From: Abelmoschus esculentus | Taxonomy: Eukaryota > Streptophyta > Magnoliopsida > Malvales > Malvaceae | DNA: 64,000 nt | Direction of reading: 5' to 3' | Assembly (NCBI GenBank): GCA_035048815.1 | Contig: JAUCBN010000017.1 | Coordinates: 5,514,936 to 5,578,935, forward strand | In this document: one piece after another, positions 14,501 to 26,597 of the stretch | How positions within the stretch are numbered: position 1 is the stretch's first letter | How the letters are laid out: every line of letters begins with the position of its first letter | The notes under the pieces: generated by a model | What the model was told of the DNA's origin: nothing | The model's database searches: none | Seen by the model: only the letters and a program-made list of their open reading frames with translations | Program-made: the position numbers and the translations under genes

Positions 14501-15499
14501 GTTGCGATTAAAACGTGCATGTTTAAATGACCTTTATTGAGAATCAGTTTGAATTTTAACCAAGTAAAAAGCTGAAAAATTGAGATTAATCTGCATAATT
14601 ATGTTCAAAATCTCATAATTAACAATTTGAACTCATAAAATTTGATTTAATAACTTTTGATTTTCTTTTTTTTTTATTGAAACGTGCATTTCTAAAGGGG
14701 CTTTACAGCGAATTGGTTCGAATTTTAACCGAGTAAAAAGCTAAAAATTTGAGATTAATCTTATAATTATGTTCAAAAGCCCATAATTAACAATTTGAAC
14801 TCATAAAATTTGATTTAATAACTTTTGGTTGTCATTTCGTTCCGATTAAAACGTGCATGTCTAAACGACCTTTATTGAGAATCTGTTCGAATTTTAACAG
14901 AGTAAAAAGCTGAAAATTTTAAATTAATCAGTATAATTTTGTCTAAAAGCCCATAATTAACAATTTGAACTCATAAAATTTGATTTAATAACTTTTGGTT
15001 GTAATTTTGATGCGATTAAAACGTGCATGTCTAAATGACCTTTATTGAGAATTAGTTCGAATTTTAACCGAGTAAAAACCTAAAAAATTTGAGATTAATC
15101 TGCATAATTATGTTCAAAAGCCCATAATTAACTATTTGAACTCATAAAATTTGATTTAATAACTTTTTGTTTTCTCTTTTTTTTGATTAAAACGTGCATG
15201 TCTAAAGGGGCTTTATAGTGAATCCGTTCGAATTTTAACCGAGTAAAAAGCTGAAAATTTGAGATTAATCTTATAATTATATTCAAAAGCCCATAATTAA
15301 CAATTTGAACTCATAAATTTGATTTAATAACTTTTGGTTGTCGTTTTGTTGCGATTAATATGTGCCTGTCTAAATGACCTTCGTTGTGAATCAGTTCGAA
15401 TTTTAACCAAGTAAAAAGCTAAAAATTTGAGATTAATCTGTATAATTTTGTTCAAAAGCCTATAATTATAATATGAACTCATAAAATTTGATTCATAAC

Positions 15500-17840
15500 T
15501 TTTTGTTGTCGTTTTGTTGCGAATAAAACGTGCATGCCTAAATGACCTTTTTTGAGAATCCGTTCGCATTTTAATTGAGTAAAAAGCTGAAAATTTTTGA
15601 TTACTCTGTATCAATATGTTCAAAAGCCCATAATTAATAATTTGAACTCATAAAATTTGATTTAATAACTTTTGATTATCGTTTTTTTGTGAATAAAACG
15701 TGCATGTCTAAATGACCTTTATTGAGAATCAGTTCGAATTTTAACCATGTAAAAAAGTGAAAATTTTAGATTAATGTGTATAAGTATGTTCAAAATCCCA
15801 TAAAATCTGATTTAATAATTTTTTGTTGTCGTTTGGTTGCGATTAAACGTGCATGTCTAAATGACCTTTATTGAGAATCAGTTCGAATTTTAACTGAGTA
15901 AAAAATTGAAAATTTAAGATTAATCTTATAATTATTTTCAAAAGGCCATAATTAACAATTTGAACTCATAAAATTTGATTTAATAACTTTTTGTTGCCAT
16001 TTTGGTGCGATAAAAACGTGCATGTCTAAATGACCTTTATTGAGAATTAGTTCGAATTTTAACCGAGTAAAAAGCTGAAAATTTTGGATTAATCTGTGTA
16101 ATTAAGTTCAAAAGCCCATAATTAACAATATGAACTAATAAAATTTGATTTAATAACTTTTTGTTGTCCTTTTTTTTGCGATTAAAACGTGCATGACTAA
16201 ATGACCTTTATTGAGAATTAGTTCGAATTTTAACCAAGTAAAAAGCTGAAAATTTTGGATTAATCTTTGTAATTATGTTCAAAAGCCCATAATTAACAAT
16301 ATGAACTCATAAAATTTAATTTAATAACTTTTTGTTATCATTTTTTTGCGATTAAAACGTGTATGTCTAAATGACCTTTATTGAGAATAAGTTCGAATTT
16401 TAACCGAGTAAAAAGCTGAAAATTTTAGATTAATCTGTATAATTATGTTCAAAAGCCCATAATTAACAATATGAACTCATAAAATTTGATTCAATAACTT
16501 TTTGTTGTCGTTTTTTTGCGATCAAAACGTGCATGTGTAAATGACCTTTATTGAGAATCAGTTCGAGCTTTAACCGAGTAAAAAGATGAAAATTTTAGAT
16601 TAATCTGTATAATTATGTTCAAAAGCCCATAATTAACAATATGAACTCATAAAATTTGATTAATAACTTTTTGTTGACCTTTTGTTGCGATTAAAACGTG
16701 CATGCCTAAATGACCTTTATTGAGAATCAGTTCGAATTTTAATCGAGTAAAAAACTGAAAATTTCGGATTAATCTGTATAAATATGTTCAAAAGCCCATA
16801 ATTAATAATTTGAACTCATAAAATTTGATTTAATAACTTTTGGTTGTCGTTTTTTTTGCGATTAAAACGTGCATGTCTAAATGACCTTTATTGAAAATCA
16901 GTTCGAATTTTAACCATGTAAAAAAGTGAAAATTTTAGATTAATGTGTATAAGTATGTTCAAAAGCCCATAATTAACAATTTTAACTCCTAAAATTTGAT
17001 TTAATAACTTTTTGTTGTCGTTTTGTTGCGATTAAACGTGCATGCCTAAATGACCTTTATTGAGAATCAGTTCGAATTTAAACTGAGTAAAAAACTGAAA
17101 ATTTGAGATTAATCTTATAATTATGTTCAAAAGGCCATAATTAACAATTTGAACTAATAAAATTTGATTTAATAACTTTTGGTTGCCATTTTGCTGCGAT
17201 TAAAATGTGCATGCCTAAATGACCTTTATTGAGAATTAGTTCGAATTTTAACCAAGTAAAAACCTGAAAATTTTGGATTAATCTGTGTAATTATGTTCAA
17301 AAGCCCATAATTAACAATATGAACTCATAAAATTTGATTTAATAACTTTTTGTTGTCGTTTTTTTGCGATTAAAACGTGCATGTCTAAATGACCTTTATT
17401 GAGAATTAGTTCGAATTTTAACCTAGAAAAAAGCTAAAAATTTTGGATTAATCTGTGTAATTATGTTCAAAATCCCATAATTAACAATATGAACTCATAA
17501 AATTTGATTTAATAACTTTTTGTCGTCATTTTTTTGCGATTAAAACGTGCATGTCTAAATGACCTTTATTGAGAATCAATTCGAATTTTAACCGAGAAAC
17601 AAGCTGAAAATTTGAGATTAATCTGTATAATTATGTTCAAAAGCCAATAATTAATAATTTGAACTCATAAAATTTGGTTTAATAACTTTTGATTGTCGTT
17701 TTCTTGCGATTAAAACGTGCATGTCTAAATAACCTTTATTGAGAATCAGTTCGGATTTTAACAAAGTAAAAAGCTGAAAATTTGAGATTAATCTGTATAA
17801 TTATGTTTAAAAGCCCATAATTAACAATTTGAACTCATTA
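15500..17840. repeat. Older seven-monomer duplication, ~1.17 kb
   Basis: The private variants CCATGTAAAAAAGTGAAAA (15745 and 16914, 1169 bp apart) and AAAGGCCATAATT (15941 and 17130) occur in the same order in both halves. The left half has lost about 20 bp near 15797, which accounts for the slightly different offsets. Several other variants differ, so this event predates the 831 bp block. Edges are approximate. Confidence 0.65.
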
Positions 17841-17959
17841 AATTTAATTTAATAACTTTTGGTTCTCGTTTTATTGCGATTAAAACATGCATGTCTAAAT
17901 GACCTTTATTGAGAATTAGTTTTAATTTTAACCGAGTAAAAAGCTAAAAATTTGAAATT

Positions 17960-17964
17960 AATTT
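17960..17964. other. Left copy of 5 bp target-site duplication (AATTT)
   Basis: AATTT directly precedes the TG that opens the composite insertion. The same AATTT at 34914-34918 follows its closing CA. Joining the left satellite through one AATTT to the right satellite gives ATTAATTTGTATAAT, a normal monomer sequence with no base lost or gained. Confidence 0.85.
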
Positions 17965-18759
17965 TGTTGAGTTGATCGATCTTGATATGGCCAAGAGGGG
18001 GGTGAATTGGCAATTGAAAATTTGAGTTGAAGAATTTTGGGTAAAAAAGCTAGAATTTGAAGGACAAGCGATTTATAGTGGTTCAAGCTTCGAACAAGCT
18101 CTACATCCACTACCTTAATTGCCTCTAAGGATTTTGAAACCAATTCACTAATAAATTCGACCTTTTTCTCGGTTCAAGGGATAACCGTTACAATTCGAAT
18201 CAATTCTTCTACCCAAGAATTGATTCAATCCTCACAAGAGAATACAAGGGATAAGTAGGCAAATGAAAGTTCTCTCATAAGAAATATTTTGCCCCGATTA
18301 CAAACAAACTCTCCCCGAACTCAAATTATAATAGATCAAAGTGAAAATACAATAGTTGGGAGCAAGGATATGCAATGAAGTGCTTTGAGTTGGATTTTGT
18401 GCTTGGATGTTGCTTGAGGATTAATTGTTCACAATGCTTTTGAAAAAGCTTCTTTTTATACCTTCTTATTGATTTCTAACCGTTGAAGTTGTTGGGAAAG
18501 TAAATATGAACGTTGGAGCTTCATCTTTCCATCATAAATGCACTCTGCAGCAGGTGGTATCAAAACACGGAGTACTTGTTTCGAAACATGCTAAGAAAAG
18601 AAAGAGTCGTTGTGCATTTATTAACGGGTGTATCGATACTTGTTTCGATATAGAAAGTTTTTGTGATGCCCGGTATCGAAACTTGTTTCGATATAGGCTA
18701 ACCATCATTTAAAAAATTAACTAACACCAACGGTCGACTCATTTAATGCTTGAAAATAG
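17965..18759. mobile_element. Outer inserted element, left part (probable LTR or solo LTR)
   Basis: This 795 bp non-satellite stretch starts TGTTGAGTTG at the satellite break and ends where it abuts Tekay gag sequence. With 34606-34913 it makes about 1.1 kb starting TG, ending CA and flanked by 5 bp repeats, which fits a single LTR or solo LTR of a retrotransposon. No primer site or protein domain is seen. It holds a CCAAGAGGGGGGTGAATTG segment of a type I have seen dispersed in plant genomes but cannot assign to a family. Its 3' third carries near-palindromic motifs, including a 9 bp stem, 2 nt loop hairpin TATCGAAAC/GTTTCGATA at 18674-18693. The 68-codon open frame here looks fortuitous. 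Confidence 0.7.
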
Positions 18760-21700
18760 CCGAGTACGGCTGAGGAGTGGCTGGCTAGCACCGAGAGGAT
18801 TCTAGACCAGATGGATTGTCAGGATGCCCGTAGGATGGGTTGTGTAGTCTCTCTGCTTCAGGGGGATGCTTATAGGTGGTGGACTACCACGAGAGCAGGT
18901 GTAGCAGTTGCTAACTTGACCTGGGAGTACTTTAGGACCGCCTTTGTGCGGAAGTTTTTGGGACCACAGTATGAGGATACAAAGAAGAGGGAGTTTATGT
19001 CCTTGGTGCAGGGCACTAGGAGTGTGGCAGACTATGAGGTGCAGTTTATCCGGTTGAGTCACTATGCTCCGGAGTTGGTTCCTACGGATGCTAAGAGGTG
19101 TGATAGGTTTCGGTATGGTTTGGATCCTGAGATCAAGACTTACTTGTTAGCCGCAGAGTATACTGAGTTCGATGTGCTCGTGAATCGGGCCAAGGATGTT
19201 GAGGAGTCTTTGAGGGAGGCTAGGAAGTCTTTCGATGTTGGAAAGAGGCCTGCTGAGGCTAGTACCCAAGGTGGTAAGGGTAAGAGGTTTCGGGATAACC
19301 GATATAGAGGTGACCGACGCCGAGGTGACTTTAGACACGGCGGTCGTGCTCAGCAGTATGGTAGAGGTGGTGGTGATGTCGCAGTTTGTAACTTGTGTTC
19401 TAGATGCCACCCGGGAGAGTGTTGGTGGGCCGCTGGTGCCTGCTTTGGTTGTGGATCTAGGGATCACTAGAAGAGAGATTGCCCGAAGCTTGCTGGTGAG
19501 GTTGGTAACTGAGCTGAGGTTGCCGTGGCACCTGGTAGAGGACGCGGTGGTGGTAGAGGTCCTTTTCAGAGACAGGGAGGTGGCCGTGGAGTTTATGCTC
19601 AGCGTGGGACCCGTAATGCTACAGATGTGGTTGCAGGTACTTTTTCTTTACAGAATGTACCGTTGTTTTCTTTGATAGATTCGGGATCTACGCATTCTTA
19701 TGTTTTGAGTGAGCATGCATATCTGTTGGACATCCCTGTTGATGTTTATGATGTGAGAGTTGTGGTTACTAGTTCTTTGGGTGAGACGGTGACCGTAAGA
19801 AGGTTATATAGGAGATGTCCGTTGGAGGTGCAAGGGCATGTCTTTGAGGTAGACTTGATAGAGTTGTCGTTTCATGGTTTTGACCTTATCTTGGGAGTTG
19901 ATTGGTTATCGGAGCATAGAGCTATGATGGACTTTGAAAAGAAATGTGTTACCTTGAGGTTGTTAGATGGTAGTGAGGTTGTGGTTAGGAGTGAGTATAC
20001 CGGATTCCTGTCTAATGTGGTTTCGGCTTTACAAGCGGAAAAGTTGATGCAACATGGTGGTGTGTCGTACTTAGCCTATGTGATGAATCTGGGTATGGGA
20101 GAGGTTCGAGTGCAGGACATTCGGACGGTTTGTGACTTTCCAGAAGTTTTTCCTGAGGAGTTACCAGGATTACCTCCCGATCATGATGTGGAGTTTAGTA
20201 TCGAGCTTTACGCTGGTACTAATCCGGTGTCCATTGCTCCGTATCGCATGGCACCTAAGGAGTTAAAGGAATTAAAGATGCAGTTGCAAGAGTTGCTTGA
20301 CCGTGGTTTTATACGACCGAGTGTTTCACCATGGGGTGCACCGGTGTTGTTTGTGAAGAAGAAAGATGGCACAATGAGGATGTGCATCGATTATCGGCAA
20401 TTGAATAAGTTGACCGTGAAGAATAAGTATCCTTTGCCGAGGATTGATGATTTGTTTGATCAGTTTCGAGGAGCAAGTGTGTTCTCGAAGATTGATTTGA
20501 GATCGGGGTACTATCAGTTGAAAGTGAAAGAGGAGGATGTGTTGAAAACAGCTTTCCGGACAAGTATGGGCATTATGAGTTTTCGGTGATTCCGTTTGGT
20601 TTGACAAATGCCCCTGCTGCTTTTATGGATATGTTGAACCGGGTGTTTCATGAGTACTTGGATCAGTTTGTGGTGGAAAGAAAGAAGGTTCCGTTTGGTT
20701 TCGAGCATTGTTGCTCCTATGACTAAGTTGTTGCAAAAGAAGGTTCCTTTTGAGTGGAAAGAAAGTCAACAAAAGAGTTTTGAGAAGTTGAAAGAAGTGT
20801 TGACTAGTGCACCGATGTTGGTACAACCCGAATCCGGTAAGGATTTTGTGGTTTATAGTGATGCATCATATGTTGGACTTGGATGTGTGTTGATGCAAGA
20901 GGGGAAAGTTGTGGCTTATGCTTCTAGACAGTTGAGGGTGCATGAAAAGAACTATCCGACGCATGATTTGGAGTTGGCGGCGGTGGTTTTTGCTTTGAAG
21001 ATTTGGAGACATTACTTGTATGGGGAGAAGTGTACTATATACACGGATCATAAGAGTTTGAAGTATCTCATGTCACAAAAGGATTTGAATCTTAGGCAAC
21101 GAAGATGGATGGAGTTGCTTAAGGATTATGACTTGTCGATTGAGTATCATCCGGGGAAAGCCAATGTAGTGGCCGATGCTTTGAGCCGTAAGGCGGCTGT
21201 TGAGTTGAGAGCGATGTTTGCTAGGTTGAGTATTTCTAAAGAAGGTGGTTTAGTAGCGGAGTTGCAAGTAAAGCCTGTTTTGGTTGAGATGATCAAGGTG
21301 AAGCAGTTGGAGGATGAGACTTTGGTACCTTTTGTGGAGGATATTGCTGAGGGTAGACCGACTGATTATCACTTTGATGATGATGAGGTGTGGTGTTTTA
21401 GAGGTCCGATTGTGGTGCCCGATGATCAGGAGTTGAGGCAAGCTATCTTGGTAGAGGCTCATACTAGTCCGTTTGCTATGCATCCGGGTAGTGTGAAGAT
21501 GTATAGAGAACTCAAAAGTGTGTACTTTTGGGTTGGTTTAAAGAGAGATGTGACGGAGTTTGTTTCTCGATGTATGGTGTGTCAGCGGGTGAAAGTTGAA
21601 CATCAGTTTCTTGCAGGTTTGTTGCAACCAGTTCAAGTTCCGGAATGGAAGTGGGAGAGAGTCACCATGGATTTTGTGACGGGGTTGCCTTTAACACCGT

Positions 21701-22747
21701 CCAAAAAGGATTCCATATGGGTGATTGTTGATAGGTTTACGAAGTGTGCACATTTTCTTGCCGTGCATACGACGTACTCCATGGATAAGTTGGCGGCTTT
21801 GTATGTTTCTGAGGTGGTAAGGTTGCATGGTGTGCCCAAGTCGATCATATCGGATAGGGATCCGCGGTTTACGTCCAAGTTTTGGAGGAGTTTACAGACG
21901 GCTTTGGGTACGAGGCTTAGTTTTAGTACGGCTTATCATCCACAGACGGATGGACAGTCTGAACGGGTTATTCAGACTTTGGAGGACATGTTGAGATGTT
22001 GTATCATCGAGTTTCAAGGTTCGTGGGAGAAGCAGTTGCCGTTGGTAGAGTTTGCTTATAATAATAGTTTTCAGACGAGTATACAGATGGCACCGTTTGA
22101 GGCGTTGTATGGGCGTAAGTGTCGTACACCTTTGTGTTGGAAGGAAGTTGGACGGAAGTATGTTTCTTTGCCTCAAGTGTTAAAGGATACGGATGAGAAA
22201 GTTAAGTTGATATGTGCTAAGCTTAAGGAAGCTTCGGATAGGCAGAAATCCTATGCCGATTTGAAACGTAGGGAGATAGAGTATGATGTTGGTGACAAGG
22301 TGTTTCTTAAAGTTTTTCCATGGAAGAAGGTGATGAGGTTTGGTCGTAAGGGTAAGTTGAGTCCACGTTTTATTGGACCATATGAGGTGTTGGAACGTGT
22401 TGGTCCTGTTGCTTATAGGTTGAGGTTACCGGAGGAGTTGAGTAAGATGCATGATGTTTTTCATGTATCGATGCTTCGTAGATATAGATCGGATCCTTCT
22501 CATGTTGTTCCGATTGAGGAGATCGAGTTAAGAGAAGATTTGAGTTATGAGGAAGAACCGGTGAGAGTTTTGGATGTAGATACAAAGGTTCTTCGGGGAA
22601 AGACCATAGAGTTGGTTAAGGTGCTTTGGAAACACCGAGGTGTTGAAGAGGCAACTTGGGAGACAAGGAAAAGCATGGAGGAGCAGTTTCCTCACTTGTT
22701 TACTTCAGGTAAATTTCGAGGACGAAATTTTCTTAAGAGGGGAGAGT
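18760..22747 (+). mobile_element. Tekay/Del-like chromovirus copy A, internal region, 5' truncated
   Basis: Close homology to copy B begins at CCGAGTACGG (18760 here, 26898 in B) and continues to the polypurine tract before the middle LTR. Relative to B, copy A lacks the 5' LTR, primer-binding site, leader and about the first 100 gag codons. Its left edge joins directly to the outer element, so a deletion or illegitimate recombination removed the start. The polypurine tract AAGAGGGGAGAGT ends at 22747, just before TGTAAC. The next 3' sequence is the LTR shared with copy B. Confidence 0.93.
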
Positions 22748-22752
22748 TGTAA
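18760..22752 (+). pseudogene. gag-pol: Gag-pol polyprotein of Tekay copy A (broken)
   Basis: The reading frame runs gag, zinc knuckle, protease, reverse transcriptase (RT), RNase H, integrase, chromodomain. Lesions seen against copy B: TAG at 19468-19470 inside the CCHC knuckle and TGA at 19510-19512, both at CpG sites; a 1 bp deletion near 20564 causing a stop at 20587-20589; and replacement of 290 bp by 24 bp of filler at 20677-20700, which removes the FIDD catalytic box of RT. The last two events sum to a loss of 267 bp, so the original frame returns from about 20677. From there RNase H (YSDASYVGLG, LELAAVV, TDHKSL), the integrase HHCC and DDE regions (MDFVTG, SDRDPRF, QSERV) and the C-terminal chromodomain are open to the TAA stop at 22750-22752. 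The protease motif DSGSTHSYV is intact. The RT finger motif CIDYRQLN is normal here, unlike B. It cannot yield a functional RT. Confidence 0.93.
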
Positions 22753-24516
22753 CATCCCGTTTTTGGGGTTATTAGTTAGGCTTAGTTAGGTGAATTCGAT
22801 TCGGGACAAATCGGGTTCTCCGGTTCATTAATTCTGGGATAAATAAAATAAGGATATTTTTAATTAAGTAAAATAATTATTTAGAAGGTGGTTTGAAATA
22901 TTAAAATATGTTTCAAAATTAAAAGAAAATGATTTGGATTTTATAATGATTTTTAATTATGCTTAATTATGCATAATGACCAATTTGTAATTTTTGGAAA
23001 TTTGGGGGACTTAATTGTAATTTTCGGTAATTACATTGTTTTAGTGACTAAATTGAAAGGCAAGCTAAACTTAGAATCCTTAGAGGGCCATAAACCATTT
23101 TTAATTTTAATGATGATTTATTCACCAAAATAAATATTTTAATTACTTTAATTTGATTTCTTAATCATTTTCTCCTAAAACTACATTTTACCCAATTTTC
23201 TCTCATCTTTTTCTCTCATTTTCTCTCCACTTTCTCATCATCCTTTCTTCCCAATTCCTTGCTGATTTTTGCATCTTTTTACATCATTTGCATCATCCTT
23301 TCATTCTTTACAAAACCTATGCATTGATTTCATCAAATCTTCATCAAATTGCAAGGAATCAAGAAGGGGAAAATCTCCTAATTTTGGTGAATAGATCTTA
23401 AAGGTAATTTTTCTGGATTTTTATTATTTTCTAAGGTTCTTTATTGAAATTCCCAAGTATTAGCTTGTTCATCTTTTAATAAACACTTGATTCAATATTT
23501 TTGATGTTAGATCTAATGTTTTTGTGATGTTTTTGTGAGATCTTTATGGATCTTGTTTAATGCTGGAAATTATATGGTTTCAATCATGTTTTTATGATGA
23601 TTTAATGATTAATTGGGTCTTGATTTGAGATCACATTAATTAAATCCCGGAATAATGTAATCGGTGTAGATTTAAGGTGTTTTTCGGTTGTTTTATGGAT
23701 TGTTTTAGATGCTTAGATGTTGCTGGAGATATAAGGAAGGTTTTGATGTGTTTTTAGATCATAATTGATGTGGATTAGATGTTAGATTCGTTAGGTTTTT
23801 GGCTGATGTTGTTCGGATGCGTTTCGGCTTAGTTTTCGGTCTTTTCGGCTAAGTTTTTGGTAGTTTAATGGTGATCGGATATGGCTGTAGGTTTGGGCAT
23901 GTTATGATGTGAGAATGCTCTGTTTTTAATGTTGTAGAAGAGGTGCAAAAGGAAGCTTGATTGCTGGTGCGTTTGGTGCGATCATCGGAAAGCAACGAAA
24001 GCTTGTTTCGTTGTTGGTGAGTGGTTTTCGGATTAAAAGCGCAATGCGTTTGGTACGTTCTGTTTTTGGGGACTATGGAAGTGTGTGAAAACCTTCCATG
24101 GTTCAAGAGTAAGTAAAGCATTTTGTTTTGTTAAACCGATGTGAATTTTGGCTACATTTTACAAAGGTATTATGTTGATAAAGCATGAGATTTATGGAAG
24201 TGCATGAGCATGTTTTGAATTGATGCATATATGAGAGATACTTGCTGGAAATGCATGATTTATTTAGCATCCATGATTATAGAGAACTATGAGAAATGTT
24301 TTGGATCACAACATGGTTATTTGCCTTATATATGATGGTGCCTTTGGGCATGGCTTTGGTTCATTTGTTGAACATTTTATGCATGCATTATGAGCAGCAA
24401 GTTATCATGCACAATTGATTATGATATTGGCTTAGTGACACTAACTTTAGTTCCGAATACGAATGACATGTCATTAGGATTGAGTGCACTATAAAATAAA
24501 GAGAATATTGAATTTG

Positions 24517-24680
24517 TCTACACGCGTAACAAGGGGACTTTGTGTCTAACGTGCGTGATAGAGCCGTACGGAATATTGCCTACACGCGTAACAAGGGGAC
24601 TTTTTGTCTAACGTGCGTGATAGAGCCGCCTACACGCGTAACAAGGGGACTTTGTGTCTAAACGAGCGTGGTAGTGCTAA
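24517..24680 (+). repeat. Tandem repeat inside the middle LTR (three ~50-62 bp units)
   Basis: The motif TACACGCGTAACAAGGGGAC starts at 24519, 24581 and 24631, each time followed by TTTGTGTCTAA or a variant and by ACGTGCGTGATAGAGCC or a variant. The first unit has 12 extra bases. The same array is present in the right LTR at about 32915-33080. It may lie in the U3 regulatory part; that is inference. Confidence 0.85.
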
Positions 24681-25460
24681 AGTTGACTTTGTGTCATGAT
24701 GGGGACTATGTGTCCTGACGAGACGAATGTCTCATGGATTCGTGTATTCGGTGAACTCAAGGTTCACATTAAGTGATCACTAGAAAGCCAATATACATAC
24801 TTGAAATTGAGAAGAGGTTTGAACATCATTCATCATATGTTTTGATATGGTTATGAGAACTCAAGGATGCATATGTTTCAATGAACATTGGCATGGAATT
24901 TTAGCAAGCATGATTTAACTATGAAATGCAAATTATGTTTTCTTCAAGGTTTTAAATAGATGCATTGATGATTATTTGTGGAGCTACCTCACTAAGCAAG
25001 ATTGCTTAAGCTCTCCTTTCATCCATGCAGAAAAATAAAGGCATTTGGAGCTTGATCGAGGCAAGGGAATCCAAGGGGATAATCACTTGGAATTTGGTAT
25101 GTTTTGACAAATAAATTGGGCAAGGCAATGTGTAACCCAAACCATGTATAGTGTGTGTGTAATTAGGCTTTGGTTTATGTTGTAATAGGACCATTTTTGT
25201 TGGATGTTAATTGTTGAACTTTGGAACTACTTGAATGGTTGAAGCATGATCTAGCATGCATTTGTTGGATTGAGATGTTGTACATCATTTATCTTAGGGA
25301 GCATGCCTATAGCTTGAATGATGTCCATGATGTTGTTTATTATGTGCCATATGATGTTAATCATGTTTAGGATTGATGTATTTAGTGGTTCTAATTAATG
25401 GTTGAATTTTGAGCAATTGGTTTGTACTTAGTGAAATGAAGCAATTGGTTCCAGACCCAA

Positions 25461-25655
25461 AGTTTCGAAACCTTTGATTGAAGGTTCCGAAACCTTTGTT
25501 AAATAGTTTCGAAACCTTCACCAGGTTTCGGAACCTTTCGGGCAGTTTCAATTCTGGGAAGCTACTGGACGCGATAAGTTTCGAAACTTTCAAGGAAAGT
25601 TTCGAAACCTTTTTCAAAAAGTTTCGGAACCTCTTGGAAGGTTTCGAAACCTTTG
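25461..25655 (+). repeat. GTTTCGAAAC palindrome cluster in the middle LTR
   Basis: About eight imperfect copies of (A/G)GTTTCGAAACCTTT lie within 195 bp, separated by short spacers. The core GTTTCGAAAC is a perfect 10 bp palindrome; some copies read GTTTCGGAAC or GTTCCGAAAC. The right LTR keeps the cluster (about 33856-34030) but has lost 21 bp between two copies, as expected for slippage or recombination between repeats. Confidence 0.85.
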
Positions 25656-26233
25656 ATCACCTAGATTTGAAAGTTGCTAGAAATTATAATTTGGTCCCGG
25701 TTAAGTTCCTTTATTCAATTAAGGTACTTGTAGACATCATTTTGAGCTGAAATTTTGCATGCATGCTTAAAGTTGGTTTAATTTCAAGTTAGTTAATCTA
25801 AATTGTATGAAGTCCTTGTATTCTGGTAGATTTATATTTTGGTCCCTAAATTAAAGAAACATGTAATTAATGGTGTTAAAGTGATCCGTTTGAGTTGTAA
25901 TTTGTTATGAGGAACTCTTGTATGTTTAATTGAACATTGATGGAAGGAATGACTACTTTACTAATTGTAGATAAAAGTTTTACGTTTTAGTCCTTATTCC
26001 ATGTTAGTGTTTAATCGGATGGTTGTTTTTAAGTATTGTGTTACCGGTATTACGTTGCATGTGACCACGACACGTAGGAATAAGATTATGCATCTAGGTA
26101 AGATAAATAAAAAAAAGTATAACGGTTTTAGGGTTATTTATCGAATCAAACCTTCACGGGTTTGGTTTAATATTCCCCGTGTGACTCGTTTAGTACCGGT
26201 TTCGTCCAGGCCGGGCTAAGGGGTTACATTTGG

Positions 26234-26249
26234 TGGTATCAGAGCCAGG
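26234..26249 (+). other. Primer-binding site of Tekay copy B, tRNA-iMet type
   Basis: TGGTATCAGAGCCAGG lies 5 bp after the LTR end and is complementary to the 3' end of plant initiator tRNA-Met including CCA. It primes minus-strand synthesis in this lineage. The 349 bp from here to the gag start at 26598 is an untranslated leader with no other feature that I can support. Confidence 0.92.
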
Positions 26250-26597
26250 TTGAATAAAAGTGTGATAGGTTGAATAAAAGTGTGTTGCCATGTTGAATAA
26301 AATATGTTGTTGGCCTGTAATGTATGTGGTCGATGTGTCAAGTATGTATTGATTGCCATGCTTGTGTTGGTATGTTAGCATGTTAAGTTGAGCATGATAT
26401 GTTGATGTTGCATGCATACCTATATATTGTGAGTGTATATGAAATGATTGTGAGTTAAGAGGTGGTTGGTTACACATTGCCTATGTCGTTACGTTTTCAA
26501 CTGTTCTTCGGTTTCCCTTGGATCTTGCCCCAATGTAAGTTTATTATGTCTTAATGTTTTGTTTTAAAATTGCATGTTTGAAATTTGTTTTTAGACC

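Larger units (their letters stand above)
1..17964. repeat. Left satellite array, ~169-170 bp monomer, head to tail
   Basis: Successive copies of the landmark TAAAAAG after ACCGAG start at 3, 172, 341, 511 and 680, giving a 169-170 bp period. By division the block holds about 105 monomers, all in one orientation. The sequence is AT-rich and contains no credible coding region. Recurrent blocks within each monomer are a TTCGAATTTTAACCGAG box, a GATTAATC palindrome, a TAATTATG/CATAATTA dyad and a CGATTAAAACGTGCATGTC box. Local homogeneity varies: some sub-blocks are near-identical multi-monomer units and others are divergent single monomers. The block is cut at its left by the window edge and at its right by a mobile element. 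The length class fits plant centromeric or subtelomeric satellites, but the location is not shown by sequence alone. Confidence 0.97.
22748..26228 (+). mobile_element. Middle LTR of the Tekay pair (3' LTR of A and 5' LTR of B), 3481 bp
   Basis: It starts TGTAACATCCC right after a polypurine tract and ends GGGGTTACA right before a tRNA-iMet primer site; the ends form the inverted repeat TGTAAC/GTTACA. A second copy at 31154-34605 matches throughout, with few substitutions and small indels: an 11 bp tandem duplication only here near 23520, 21 bp present only here near 25580, and a longer A-run in the right copy near 34485. It contains a pyrimidine-rich tract (about 23170-23300) followed by an AGGTAATTTT segment resembling a leader with a splice donor; this is inference. 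Long LTRs of this size are usual in the Tekay/Del lineage. Confidence 0.95.

Noticed and set aside
1..17964. CRISPR-like array
   Set aside because: The ~169 bp units are contiguous with no unique spacers, and the context is a plant retrotransposon landscape.
18674..18693. Hairpin as a transcription terminator
   Set aside because: Prokaryotic-style terminators do not apply; it is one of several similar palindromic motifs in the outer element.
18506..18712. 68-codon plus-strand frame in the outer element
   Set aside because: Short, spans the CGAAAC hairpin repeats and has no recognisable motif.
19235..19675. Second-frame open region over gag (also 27373-27816 in copy B)
   Set aside because: Shadow of the true gag frame; its openness in both copies follows from the conserved gag sequence.
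25478..25750. 90-codon frame with repeated FETF residues in the LTR (also 33873-34124)
   Set aside because: It is the translation of the GTTTCGAAACC tandem motif; the periodic peptide simply mirrors the DNA repeat.
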